From Azolla caroliniana (Eukaryota > Polypodiophyta), in assembly GCA_043228905.1 (NCBI GenBank), contig JBHGNT010000038.1, positions 186,001 to 250,000 on the forward strand: 64,000 nt of DNA. Reading direction: 5' to 3'. Position numbers and translations under genes: made by a program. The notes beneath the pieces are model-generated. The model saw nothing but the letters and a program-made list of their open reading frames with translations, was not told where the DNA came from and did no database searches. How positions within the stretch are numbered: position 1 is the first letter of the stretch; the number at the start of each line of letters is the position of its first letter. Of this stretch, positions 48,757-62,400 are shown one piece after another.

Positions 48757-51700
48757 TTGAGTAAATTAAAATGTTCATACCTAGCGAGTGTGATATCGGA
48801 TTTTTGTGTTCAAACATGCGATTCGAAGCTAACAACGTTAGCTATGATATGGAATTACAAAATCAAGATTTTGAAACTCAGGTCGCGAGACATGAAGAAA
48901 TTACCAAATTTGAGGAGTGAGGTTGGAAGAGCGTGTGAGTGAATTAAAATGTTCATACCTGGCTCGTGTGATATCGGATTTTTGTGTTCAAACATGAGAA
49001 TCGAAGCTAACAACGCTAGCTATGATATGGAATTAACAAAACAAGATTTTGAAACTCAGGTCGAGAGACATGACGAAATTAGCAAATTTGAGGTGTGAGT
49101 TGAGAGGAGCCCTTGAGTAAATTAAAATGGTCATACCTAGCTAGTGTGATATCGGATTTTTGTGTTCAAACATGCGAATCGAAGCTAACAATGTTAGCTA
49201 TGATATGGAATTAAAAAATCAAGATTTTGAAACTCAGGTCGAGAGACATGACGAAATTTCCAAATTTTAGGAGGGAGTTGACAAGAGCTAGTAGGTAAAT
49301 TATAATGTTCATACCTAGCTCGTGTTATATCGGATTTTTGTGTTCAAACATGCGAATCGAAGCTAACAACGCTAGCAATGATATGGAATTAAAAAATCAA
49401 GATTTTGAAACTCAGGTCGAGAGACATGACGAAATTACCAAATTTGAGGAGGGAGTTGAGAAGAGCTAGTAGGTAAATTACAATGTTCATACCTAGCGAG
49501 TGTGATATCGGATTTTTGTGTTCAAACATGCGAATCAAACCTAACAACGCTAGCTATGATATAGAATTAAAAAAGCAAGATTTCGAAACTCAGGTCGAGA
49601 GTCATGACGAAATTAGCAAATTTGAGGAGTGAGTTGAGAGGAGCCCTTGAGTAAATTAAAATGGTCATACCTAGCGAGTGTGATATCGGATTTTTGTGTA
49701 CAAACATGCGAATCTAAGCTAACAACGCTAGCTATGATATGGAATTAAAAAATCAAGATTTTGAAACTCAGGTCGAGACACATGACGAAATTAGCAAATT
49801 TGAGGAGTGAGTTGAGAGGAGCCCTTGAGTAAATTAAAATGTTCATACCTGGCTCGTGTGATATCGGATTTTTGTGTACAAACATGCGAATCGAAGCTAA
49901 CAACGCTAGCTATGATATGGAATTAAAAAATCAAGATTTTGAAACCCAGGTCGAGAGACATGACGAAATTACCAAATTTGAGGAGGGAGTTGAGAGGAGC
50001 CCTTGAGTAAATTAAAATGGTCATACCTAGCGAGTGTGATATCGGATTTTTGTGTACAAACATGCGAATCGAAGCTAACAACGCTAGCTATGATATGGAA
50101 TTAAAAAATCAAGATTTTGAAACTCAGGTCGAGAGACATGACGAAATTTCCAAATTTCAGGAGGGAGTTGACAAGAGCTAGTAGGTAAATTATAATGTTC
50201 ATACCTGGTTCGTGTGATATTGGATTTTTGTGTTCAAACATTCGAATCGAAGCTAACAACGCTAGCTATGATATGGAATTACAAAATCAAGATTTTGAAA
50301 CTCCAGTCGAGAGACATGATGAAATTGCCAAATTTGACGAGTGACGTTGGAAGAGCGCGTGAGTGAATTAAAATGTTCATACCTGGCTCGTGTGATATCG
50401 GATTTTTGTGTTCAAACATGGAAATCGAAGCTAACAACGCTAGCTATGATATGGAATTAAAAAATCAATATTTTGAAAATCAGGTCGAGAGGCATGACGA
50501 AATTAGCAAATTTGAGGAGTGAGTTGAGAGGAGCCCTTGAGTAAATTAAAATGTTCATACCTAGTGAGCGTGATATCGGATTTTTGTGTTCAAACATGCG
50601 AATCGAAGCTAACAACGCTAGCTGTGATTTGGAATTAAAAAATCAAGATTTTGAAACTCAGGTCGAGAGACATGACGAAATTAGCAAATTTGAGGAGTGA
50701 GTTGAGAGGAGCCCTTGAGTAAATTAAAATGGTCATACCTAGCGAGTGTGATATCGCACTTTTGTGTACAAACATGCGAATCGAAGCTAACAACGCTAGC
50801 TATGATATGGAATTAAAAAATCAAGAGTTTGAAACTCAGGTCGAGAGACATGACGAAATTTCCAAATTTCAGGAGGGAGTTGAGAAGAGCTAGTAGGTAA
50901 ATTATAATGTTCATACCTGGTTCGTGTGATATCAGATTTTTGTGTTCAAACATGCGAATCGAAGCTAACAACGCTAGCAATGATATGGAATTAAAAAATC
51001 AAGATTTTGAAACTCAGGTCGAGAGACATGACGAAATTACCAAATTTGAGGAGGGAGTTGAGAAGAGCTAGTAGGTAAATTACAATGTTCATACCTAGCG
51101 AGTGTGATATCGGATTTTTGTGTTCAAACATGCGATTCGAAGCTAACAACGTTAGCTATGATATGGAATTACAAAATCAAGATTTTGAAACTCAGGTCGC
51201 GAGACATGAAGAAATTACCAAATTTGAGGAGTGAGGTTGGAAGAGCGTGTGAGTGAATTAAAATGTTCATACCTGGCTCGTGTGATATCGGATTTTTGTG
51301 TTCAAACATGAGAATCGAAGCTAACAACGCTAGCTATGATATGGAATTAACAAAACAAGATTTTGAAACTCAGGTCGAGAGACATGACGAAATTAGCAAA
51401 TTTGAGGTGTGAGTTGAGAGGAGCCCTTGAGTAAATTAAAATGGTCATACCTAGCTAGTGTGATATCGGATTTTTGTGTTCAAACATGCGAATCGAAGCT
51501 AACAATGTTAGCTATGATATGGAATTAAAAAATCAAGATTTTGAAACTCAGGTCGAGAGACATGACGAAATTTCCAAATTTCAGGAGGGAGTTGACAAGA
51601 GCTAGTAGGTAAATTATAATGTTCATACCTAGCTCGTGTTATATCGGATTTTTGTGTTCAAACATGCGAATCGAAGCTAACAACGCTAGCAATGATATGG

Positions 51701-54700
51701 AATTAAAAAATCAAGATTTTGAAACTCAGGTCGAGAGACATGACGAAATTACCAAATTTGAGGAGGGAGTTGAGAAGAGCTAGTAGGTAAATTACAATGT
51801 TCATACCTAGCGAGTGTGATATCGGATTTTTGTGTTCAAACATGCGAATCAAACCTAACAACGCTAGCTATGATATAGAATTAAAAAAGCAAGATTTCGA
51901 AACTCAGGTCGAGAGTCATGACGAAATTAGCAAATTTGAGGAGTGAGTTGAGAGGAGCCCTTGAGTAAATTAAAATGGTCATACCTAGCGAGTGTGATAT
52001 CGGATTTTTGTGTACAAACATGCGAATCTAAGCTAACAACGCTAGCTATGATATGGAATTAAAAAATCAAGATTTTGAAACTCAGGTCGAGACACATGAC
52101 GAAATTAGCAAATTTGAGGAGTGAGTTGAGAGGAGCCCTTGAGTAAATTAAAATGTTCATACCTGGCTCGTGTGATATCGGATTTTTGTGTACAAACATG
52201 CGAATCGAAGCTAACAACGCTAGCTATGATATGGAATTAAAAAATCAAGATTTTGAAACCCAGGTCGAGAGACATGACGAAATTACCAAATTTGAGGAGG
52301 GAGTTGAGAGGAGCCCTTGAGTAAATTAAAATGGTCATACCTAGCGAGTGTGATATCGGATTTTTGTGTACAAACATGCGAATCGAAGCTAACAACGCTA
52401 GCTATGATATGGAATTAAAAAATCAAGATTTTGAAACTCAGGTCGAGAGACATGACGAAATTTCCAAATTTCAGGAGGGAGTTGACAAGAGCTAGTAGGT
52501 AAATTATAATGTTCATACCTGGTTCGTGTGATATTGGATTTTTGTGTTCAAACATTCGAATCGAAGCTAACAACGCTAGCTATGATATGGAATTACAAAA
52601 TCAAGATTTTGAAACTCCAGTCGAGAGACATGATGAAATTGCCAAATTTGACGAGTGACGTTGGAAGAGCGCGTGAGTGAATTAAAATGTTCATACCTGG
52701 CTCGTGTGATATCGGATTTTTGTGTTCAAACATGGAAATCGAAGCTAACAACGCTAGCTATGATATGGAATTAAAAAATCAATATTTTGAAAATCAGGTC
52801 GAGAGGCATGACGAAATTAGCAAATTTGAGGAGTGAGTTGAGAGGAGCCCTTGAGTAAATTAAAATGTTCATACCTAGTGAGCGTGATATCGGATTTTTG
52901 TGTTCAAACATGCGAATCGAAGCTAACAACGCTAGCTGTGATTTGGAATTAAAAAATCAAGATTTTGAAACTCAGGTCGAGAGACATGACGAAATTAGCA
53001 AATTTGAGGAGTGAGTTGAGAGGAGCCCTTGAGTAAATTAAAATGGTCATACCTAGCGAGTGTGATATCGCACTTTTGTGTACAAACATGCGAATCGAAG
53101 CTAACAACGCTAGCTATGATATGGAATTAAAAAATCAAGAGTTTGAAACTCAGGTCGAGAGACATGACGAAATTTCCAAATTTCAGGAGGGAGTTGAGAA
53201 GAGCTAGTAGGTAAATTATAATGTTCATACCTGGTTCGTGTGATATCGGATTTTTGTGTTCAAACATGCGAATCGAAGCTAACAACGCTAGCAATGATAT
53301 GGAATTAAAAAATCAAGATTTTGAAACTCAGGTCGAGAGACATGACGAAATTACCAAATTTGAGGAGGGAGTTGAGAAGAGCTAGTAGGTAAATTACAAT
53401 GTTCATACCTAGCGAGTGTGATATCGGATTTTTGTGTTCAAACATGCGATTCGAAGCTAACAACGTTAGCTATGATATGGAATTACAAAATCAAGATTTT
53501 GAAACTCAGGTCGCGAGACATGAAGAAATTACCAAATTTGAGGAGTGAGGTTGGAAGAGCGTGTGAGTGAATTAAAATGTTCATACCTGGCTCGTGTGAT
53601 ATCGGATTTTTGTGTTCAAACATGAGAATCGAAGCTAACAACGCTAGCTATGATATGGAATTAACAAAACAAGATTTTGAAACTCAGGTCGAGAGACATG
53701 ACGAAATTAGCAAATTTGAGGTGTGAGTTGAGAGGAGCCCTTGAGTAAATTAAAATGGTCATACCTAGCTAGTGTGATATCGGATTTTTGTGTTCAAACA
53801 TGCGAATCGAAGCTAACAATGTTAGCTATGATATGGAATTAAAAAATCAAGATTTTGAAACTCAGGTCGAGAGACATGACGAAATTTCCAAATTTCAGGA
53901 GGGAGTTGACAAGAGCTAGTAGGTAAATTATAATGTTCATACCTAGCTCGTGTTATATCGGATTTTTGTGTTCAAACATGCGAATCGAAGCTAACAACGC
54001 TAGCAATGATATGGAATTAAAAAATCAAGATTTTGAAACTCAGGTCGAGAGACATGACGAAATTACCAAATTTGAGGAGGGAGTTGAGAAGAGCTAGTAG
54101 GTAAATTACAATGTTCATACCTAGCGAGTGTGATATCGGATTTTTGTGTTCAAACATGCGAATCAAACCTAACAACGCTAGCTATGATATAGAATTAAAA
54201 AAGCAAGATTTCGAAACTCAGGTCGAGAGTCATGACGAAATTAGCAAATTTGAGGAGTGAGTTGAGAGGAGCCCTTGAGTAAATTAAAATGGTCATACCT
54301 AGCGAGTGTGATATCGGATTTTTGTGTACAAACATGCGAATCTAAGCTAACAACGCTAGCTATGATATGGAATTAAAAAATCAAGATTTTGAAACTCAGG
54401 TCGAGACACATGACGAAATTAGCAAATTTGAGGAGTGAGTTGAGAGGAGCCCTTGAGTAAATTAAAATGTTCATACCTGGCTCGTGTGATATCGGATTTT
54501 TGTGTACAAACATGCGAATCGAAGCTAACAACGCTAGCTATGATATGGAATTAAAAAATCAAGATTTTGAAACCCAGGTCGAGAGACATGACGAAATTAC
54601 CAAATTTGAGGAGGGAGTTGAGAGGAGCCCTTGAGTAAATTAAAATGGTCATACCTAGCGAGTGTGATATCGGATTTTTGTGTACAAACATGCGAATCGA

Positions 54701-57660
54701 AGCTAACAACGCTAGCTATGATATGGAATTAAAAAATCAAGATTTTGAAACTCAGGTCGAGAGACATGACGAAATTTCCAAATTTCAGGAGGGAGTTGAC
54801 AAGAGCTAGTAGGTAAATTATAATGTTCATACCTGGTTCGTGTGATATTGGATTTTTGTGTTCAAACATTCGAATCGAAGCTAACAACGCTAGCTATGAT
54901 ATGGAATTACAAAATCAAGATTTTGAAACTCCAGTCGAGAGACATGATGAAATTGCCAAATTTGACGAGTGACGTTGGAAGAGCGCGTGAGTGAATTAAA
55001 ATGTTCATACCTGGCTCGTGTGATATCGGATTTTTGTGTTCAAACATGGAAATCGAAGCTAACAACGCTAGCTATGATATGGAATTAAAAAATCAATATT
55101 TTGAAAATCAGGTCGAGAGGCATGACGAAATTAGCAAATTTGAGGAGTGAGTTGAGAGGAGCCCTTGAGTAAATTAAAATGTTCATACCTAGTGAGCGTG
55201 ATATCGGATTTTTGTGTTCAAACATGCGAATCGAAGCTAACAACGCTAGCTGTGATTTGGAATTAAAAAATCAAGATTTTGAAACTCAGGTCGAGAGACA
55301 TGACGAAATTAGCAAATTTGAGGAGTGAGTTGAGAGGAGCCCTTGAGTAAATTAAAATGGTCATACCTAGCGAGTGTGATATCGCACTTTTGTGTACAAA
55401 CATGCGAATCGAAGCTAACAACGCTAGCTATGATATGGAATTAAAAAATCAAGAGTTTGAAACTCAGGTCGAGAGACATGACGAAATTTCCAAATTTCAG
55501 GAGGGAGTTGAGAAGAGCTAGTAGGTAAATTATAATGTTCATACCTGGTTCGTGTGATATCGGATTTTTGTGTTCAAACATGCGAATCGAAGCTAACAAC
55601 GCTAGCAATGATATGGAATTAAAAAATCAAGATTTTGAAACTCAGGTCGAGAGACATGACGAAATTACCAAATTTGAGGAGGGAGTTGAGAAGAGCTAGT
55701 AGGTAAATTACAATGTTCATACCTAGCGAGTGTGATATCGGATTTTTGTGTTCAAACATGCGATTCGAAGCTAACAACGTTAGCTATGATATGGAATTAC
55801 AAAATCAAGATTTTGAAACTCAGGTCGCGAGACATGAAGAAATTACCAAATTTGAGGAGTGAGGTTGGAAGAGCGTGTGAGTGAATTAAAATGTTCATAC
55901 CTGGCTCGTGTGATATCGGATTTTTGTGTTCAAACATGAGAATCGAAGCTAACAACGCTAGCTATGATATGGAATTAACAAAACAAGATTTTGAAACTCA
56001 GGTCGAGAGACATGACGAAATTAGCAAATTTGAGGTGTGAGTTGAGAGGAGCCCTTGAGTAAATTAAAATGGTCATACCTAGCTAGTGTGATATCGGATT
56101 TTTGTGTTCAAACATGCGAATCGAAGCTAACAATGTTAGCTATGATATGGAATTAAAAAATCAAGATTTTGAAACTCAGGTCGAGAGACATGACGAAATT
56201 TCCAAATTTCAGGAGGGAGTTGACAAGAGCTAGTAGGTAAATTATAATGTTCATACCTAGCTCGTGTTATATCGGATTTTTGTGTTCAAACATGCGAATC
56301 GAAGCTAACAACGCTAGCAATGATATGGAATTAAAAAATCAAGATTTTGAAACTCAGGTCGAGAGACATGACGAAATTACCAAATTTGAGGAGGGAGTTG
56401 AGAAGAGCTAGTAGGTAAATTACAATGTTCATACCTAGCGAGTGTGATATCGGATTTTTGTGTTCAAACATGCGAATCAAACCTAACAACGCTAGCTATG
56501 ATATAGAATTAAAAAAGCAAGATTTCGAAACTCAGGTCGAGAGTCATGACGAAATTAGCAAATTTGAGGAGTGAGTTGAGAGGAGCCCTTGAGTAAATTA
56601 AAATGGTCATACCTAGCGAGTGTGATATCGGATTTTTGTGTACAAACATGCGAATCTAAGCTAACAACGCTAGCTATGATATGGAATTAAAAAATCAAGA
56701 TTTTGAAACTCAGGTCGAGACACATGACGAAATTAGCAAATTTGAGGAGTGAGTTGAGAGGAGCCCTTGAGTAAATTAAAATGTTCATACCTGGCTCGTG
56801 TGATATCGGATTTTTGTGTACAAACATGCGAATCGAAGCTAACAACGCTAGCTATGATATGGAATTAAAAAATCAAGATTTTGAAACCCAGGTCGAGAGA
56901 CATGACGAAATTACCAAATTTGAGGAGGGAGTTGAGAGGAGCCCTTGAGTAAATTAAAATGGTCATACCTAGCGAGTGTGATATCGGATTTTTGTGTACA
57001 AACATGCGAATCGAAGCTAACAACGCTAGCTATGATATGGAATTAAAAAATCAAGATTTTGAAACTCAGGTCGAGAGACATGACGAAATTTCCAAATTTC
57101 AGGAGGGAGTTGACAAGAGCTAGTAGGTAAATTATAATGTTCATACCTGGTTCGTGTGATATTGGATTTTTGTGTTCAAACATTCGAATCGAAGCTAACA
57201 ACGCTAGCTATGATATGGAATTACAAAATCAAGATTTTGAAACTCCAGTCGAGAGACATGATGAAATTGCCAAATTTGACGAGTGACGTTGGAAGAGCGC
57301 GTGAGTGAATTAAAATGTTCATACCTGGCTCGTGTGATATCGGATTTTTGTGTTCAAACATGGAAATCGAAGCTAACAACGCTAGCTATGATATGGAATT
57401 AAAAAATCAATATTTTGAAAATCAGGTCGAGAGGCATGACGAAATTAGCAAATTTGAGGAGTGAGTTGAGAGGAGCCCTTGAGTAAATTAAAATGTTCAT
57501 ACCTAGTGAGCGTGATATCGGATTTTTATGTTCAAACATGCGAATCGAAGCTAACAACGCTAGCTGTGATTTGGAATTAAAAAATCAAGATTTTGAAACT
57601 CAGGTCGAGAGACATGACGAAATTAGCAAATTTGAGGAGTGAGTTGAGAGGAGCCCTTGA
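48757..57660 (+). repeat. 13-monomer (2314-bp) HOR, about 3.8 copies
   Basis: GCGATTCG lies at 48818, 51132, 53446 and 55760, and CGAATCAAACC at 49531, 51845, 54159 and 56473, all exactly 2314 bp (13 x 178) apart. Other unit marks are ATTAACAAAACAAG, GAGGTGTGAG, GAGAGTCATG, GAGACACATG, CATGGAAATCG, AGTGAGCGTG and CGCACTTTTGTG. Differences are very rare by eye: CAAATTTTAGG (49262) against CAAATTTCAGG, ATATCAGATT (50930) against ATATCGGATT, and TTTTTATGTTC (57523). Units end at about 51.07, 53.38, 55.70 and 57.66 kb. This is the most homogeneous long HOR in the window. Confidence 0.93.
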
Positions 57661-57762
57661 GTAAATTAAAATGTTCATACCTAGTGAGCGTGATATCGGA
57701 TTTTTGTGTTCAAACATGCGAATCGAAGCTAACAACGCTAGCTGTGATTTGGAATTAAAAAA
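57661..57762 (+). repeat. Right boundary of the 2314-bp HOR
   Basis: Where the HOR predicts a CGCACTTTTGTG monomer, the sequence instead repeats the preceding AGTGAGCGTG / GCTGTGATTTGG monomer once more. It then joins GAAACCCAGG sequence of the 37.48-kb type. The switch is in register, with no inserted or lost base. Confidence 0.78.
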
Positions 57763-60700
57763 TCAAGATTTTGAAACCCAGGTCGAGAGACATGACGAAA
57801 TTACCAAATTTGAGGAGGGAGTTGAGAGGAGCCCTTGAGTAAATTAAAATGGTCATACCTAGCGAGTGTGATATCGCACTTTTGTGTACAAACATGTGAA
57901 TCGAAGCTAACAACGCTAGCTATGATATGGAATTGAAAAATCAAGATTTTGAAACTCAGGTGGAGAGACATGACGAAATTAGCAAATTTGAGGAGTGAGT
58001 TGAGAGGAGCCCTTGAGTAAATTAAAATGTTCATACCTAGCGAGTGTGATATCGCACTTTTGTGTTCAAACATTGGAATCGAAGCTAACAACGCTAGGTA
58101 TGATATAGAATTAAAAAATCAAGATTTTGAAACTCAGGTCGAGAGACATGACGAAATTAGCAAATTTGAGGAGGGAGTTGAGAGGAGCCCTTGAGTAAAT
58201 TAAAATGTTCATACATAGCGAGTGTGATATCGGATTTTTGTGTACAAACATGCGAATCGAAGCTAACAACGCTAGCTATGATATGGAATTAAAAAATCAA
58301 GATTTTGAAACTCAGGTCGAGAGACATGACGAAATTTCCAAATTTCAGGAGGGAGTTGAGAAGAGCTAGTAGGTAAATTATAATGTTCATAACTGGTTCG
58401 TGTGATATCGGATTTTTGTGTTCAAACATTCGAATCGAAGTTAACAACGCTAGCTATGATATGGAATTACAAAATCAAGATTTTGAAACTCCAGTCGAGA
58501 GACATGATAAAATTACCAAATTTGAGGAGTGACGTTGGAAGAGCGCGTGAGTGAATTAAAATGTTCATACCTGGCTCGTGTGATATCGGATTTTTGTGTT
58601 CAAACATGCGAATCGAAGCTAACAACGCTAGCTATCATATGGAATTAAGAAATCAAGATTTTGACACTCAGGTCAAGAGACATGACGAAATTAGCAAATT
58701 TGAGGAGTGAGTTGAGAGGAGCCCTTGAGTAAATTAAAATGGTCATACCTAGCGAGTGTGATATCGGATTTTTGTGTACAAACATGCGAATCGAAGCTAA
58801 CAACGCTAGCTATGATATGGAATTAAAAAATCAAGATTTTGAAACTCAGGTCGAGAGACATGACGACATTTCCAAATTTCAGGAGGGAGTAGAGAAGAGC
58901 TTGTAGGTAAATTATAATGTTCATACCTGGTTCGTGTGATATTGGATTTTTGTGTTCAAACATTCGAATCGAAGCTAACAACGCTAGCTATGATATGGAA
59001 TTACAAAATCAAGATTTTGAAACTCCAGTCGAGAGACATGATAAAATTACCAAATTTGAGGAGTGACGTTGGAAGAGCGCGTGAGTGAATTAAAATGTTC
59101 ATACCTGGCTCGTGTGATATCGGATTTTTGTGTTCAAACATGCGAATCGAAGCTAACAACGCTAGCTATCATATGGAATTAAGAAATCAAGATTTTGACA
59201 CTCAGGTCAAGAGACATGACGAAATTAGCAAATTTGAGGAGTGAGTTGAGAGGAGCCCTTGAGTAAATTAAAATGGTCATACCTAGCGAGTGTGATATCG
59301 GATTTTTGTGTACAAACATGCGAATCGAAGCTAACAACGCTAGCTATGATATGGAATTAAAAAATCAAGATTTTGAAACTCAGGTCGAGAGACATGACGA
59401 CATTTCCAAATTTCAGGAGGGAGTAGAGAAGAGCTAGTAGGTAAATTATAATGTTCATACCTGGTTCGTGTGATATTGGATTTTTGTGTTCAAACATTCG
59501 AATCGAAGCTAACAACGCTAGCTATGATATGGAATTACAAAATCAAGATTTTGAAACTCCAGTCGAGAGACATGATAAAATTACCAAATTTGAGGAGTGA
59601 CGTTGGAAGAGCGCGTGAGTGAATTAAAATGTTCATACCTGGCTCGTGTGATATCGGATTTTTGTGTTCAAACATGTGAATCGAAGCTAACAACGCTAGC
59701 TATCATATGGAATTAAGAAATCAAGATTTTGACACTCAGGTCAAGAGACATGACGAAATTAGCAAATTTGAGGAGTGAGTTGAGAGGAGCCCTTGAGTAA
59801 ATTAAAATGGTCATACCTAGCGAGTGTGATATCGGATTTTTGTGTACAAACATGCGAATCGAAGCTAACAACGCTAGCTATGATATGGAATTAAAAAATC
59901 AAGATTTTGAAACTCAGGTCGAGAGACATGACGACATTTCCAAATTTCAGGAGGGAGTAGAGAAGAGCTAGTAGGTAAATTATAATGTTCATACCTGGTT
60001 CGTGTGATATTGGATTTTTGTGTTCAAACATTCGAATCGAAGCTAACAACGCTAGCTATGATATGGAATTACAAAATCAAGATTTTGAAACTCCAGTCGA
60101 GAGACATGATAAAATTACCAAATTTGAGGAGTGACGTTGGAAGAGCGCGTGAGTGAATTAAAATGTTCATACCTGGCTCGTGTGATATCGGATTTTTGTG
60201 TTCAAACATGCGAATCGAAGCTAACAACGCTAGCTATCATATGGAATTAAGAAATCAAGATTTTGACACTCAGGTCGAGAGACATGACGAAATTAGCAAA
60301 TTTGAGGAGTGAGTTGAGAGGATCCCTTGAGTAAATTAAAATGGTCATACCTAGCGAGTGTGATATCGGATTTTTGTGTACAAACATGCGAATCGAAGCT
60401 AACAACGCTAGCTATGATATGGAATTAAAAAATCAAGATTTTGAAACTCAGGTCGAGAGACATGACGACATTTCCAAATTTCAGGAGGGAGTAGAGAAGA
60501 GCTAGTAGGTAAATTATAATGTTCATACCTGGTTCGTGTGATATTGGATTTTTGTGTTCAAACATTCGAATCGAAGCTAACAACGCTAGCTATGATATGG
60601 AATTACAAAATCAAGATTTTGAAACTCCAGTCGAGAGACTTGATGAAATTGCCAAATTTGACGAGTGACGTTGGAAGAGCGCGTGAGTGAATTAAAATGT

Positions 60701-62400
60701 TCATACCTGGCTCGTGTGATATCGGATTTTTGTGTTCAAACATGGAAATCGAAGCTAACAACGCTAGCTATGATATGGAATTAAAAAATCAATATTTTGA
60801 AAATCAGGTCGAGAGGCATGACGAAATTAGCAAATTTGAGGAGTGAGTTGAGAGGAGCCCTTGAGTAAATTAAAATGTTCATACCTAGTGAGCGTGATAT
60901 CGGATTTTTGTGTTCAAACATGCGAATCGAAGCTAACAACGCTAGCTATGATATGGAATTAAAAAATCAAGATTTTGAAACTCAGGTCGAGAGACATGAC
61001 GAAATTAACAACCTTGACGAGGGAGTTGAGAGGAGCCCTTAAGTAAATAAAAATGTTCATACCTAGCTCGTGTGATATCGGATTTCTGTGTTCAAACATG
61101 CGAATCGAAGCTAACAACGCTAGCTGTGATTTGGAATTAAAAAATCAAGATTTTGACACTCAGGTCGAGAGACATGACGAAATTAGCAAATTTGAGGAGT
61201 GAGTTGAGAGGAGCCCTTGAGTAAATTAAAATGGTCATACCTAGCGAGTGTGATATCGGATTTTTGTGTACAAACATGCGAATCGAAGCTAACAACGGTA
61301 GCTATGATATGGAATTAAAAAAGCAAGATTTTGAAACTCAGGTCGAGATACATGACGAAATTTCCAAATTTCAGGAGGGAGTTGACAAGAGCTAGTAGGT
61401 AAATTATAATGTTCATACCTGGTTCGTGTGATATTGGATTTTTGTGTTCAAACATTCGAATCGAAGCTAACAACGCTAGCTATGATATGGAATTACAAAA
61501 TCAAGATTTTGAAACTCCAGTCGAGAGACATGATGAAATTGCCAAATTTGACGAGTGACGTTGGAAGAGCGCGTGAGTGAATTAAAATGTTCATACCTGG
61601 CTCGTGTGATATCGGATTTTTGTGTTCAAACATGGAAATCGAAGCTAACAACGCTAGCTATGATATGGAATTAAAAAATCAATATTTTGAAAATCAGGTC
61701 GAGAGGCATGACGAAATTAGCAAATTTGAGGAGTGAGTTGAGAGGAGCCCTTGAGTAAATTAAAATGTTCATACCTAGTGAGCGTGATATCGGATTTTTG
61801 TGTTCAAACATGCGAATCGAAGCTAACAACGCTAGCTATGATATGGAATTAAAAAATCAAGATTTTGAAACTCAGGTCGAGAGACATGACGAAATTAGCA
61901 ACCTTGACGAGGGAGTTGAGAGGAGCCCTTAAGTAAATAAAAATGTTCATACCTAGCTCGTGTGATATCGGATTTTTGTGTTCAAACATGCGAATCGAAG
62001 CTAACAACGCTAGCTGTGATTTGGAATTAAAAAATCAAGATTTTGAAACTCAGGTCGAGAGACATGACGAAATTAGCAAATTTGAGGAGTGAGTTGAGAG
62101 GAGCCGTTGAGTAAATTAAAATGGTCATACCTAGCGAGTGTGATATCGGATTTTTGTGTACAAACATGCGAATCGAAGCTAACAACGCTAGCTATGATAT
62201 GGAATTAAAAAATCAAGATTTTGAAACTCAGGTCGAGATACATGACGAAATTTCCAAATTTCAGGAGGGAGTTGACAAGAGCTAGTAGGTAAATTATAAT
62301 GTTCATACCTGGTTCGTGTGATATTGGATTTTTGTGTTCAAACATTCGAATCGAAGCTAACAACGCTAGCTATGATATGGAATTACAAAATCAAGATTTT
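57763..62400 (+). repeat. Copy of the 37.48-42.1 kb segment (offset 20288)
   Basis: Offset 20288 is 114 x 178 minus the 4-bp loss at 48.1 kb. Corresponding marks: minus-strand open frame 57801/37513, GAAGTTAACAACG 58437/38149, 534-bp block 58547/38259, GAAATTAACAACC 61002/40714, GGATTTCTGTG 61081/40793 and AACGGTAGC 61294/41006. Differences include CATGTGAATCG (59674) and GAGCCGTTGAG (62102). The match ends between about 62330 and 62425. Confidence 0.87.
58547..60682 (+). repeat. Three-monomer HOR, 4 x 534 bp, block 3
   Basis: Third appearance of the four-unit block, with starts at 58547, 59081, 59615 and 60149. GAGCTTGTAGG marks the first unit and GAGGATCCCTTGAG (about 60318) the last, as in the other two blocks. 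Confidence 0.88.

Noticed and set aside
57801-58091. Minus-strand 96-codon open frames at 35199, 36267, 37513, 42675, 46947 and 57801
   Set aside because: The longer length comes from substitutions (CGCACTTTTG, GAATTGAAAA) that remove stops in one monomer class. The copies are duplicates of one segment. There is no ATG start and no sign of selection on codons. They serve only as segment markers.
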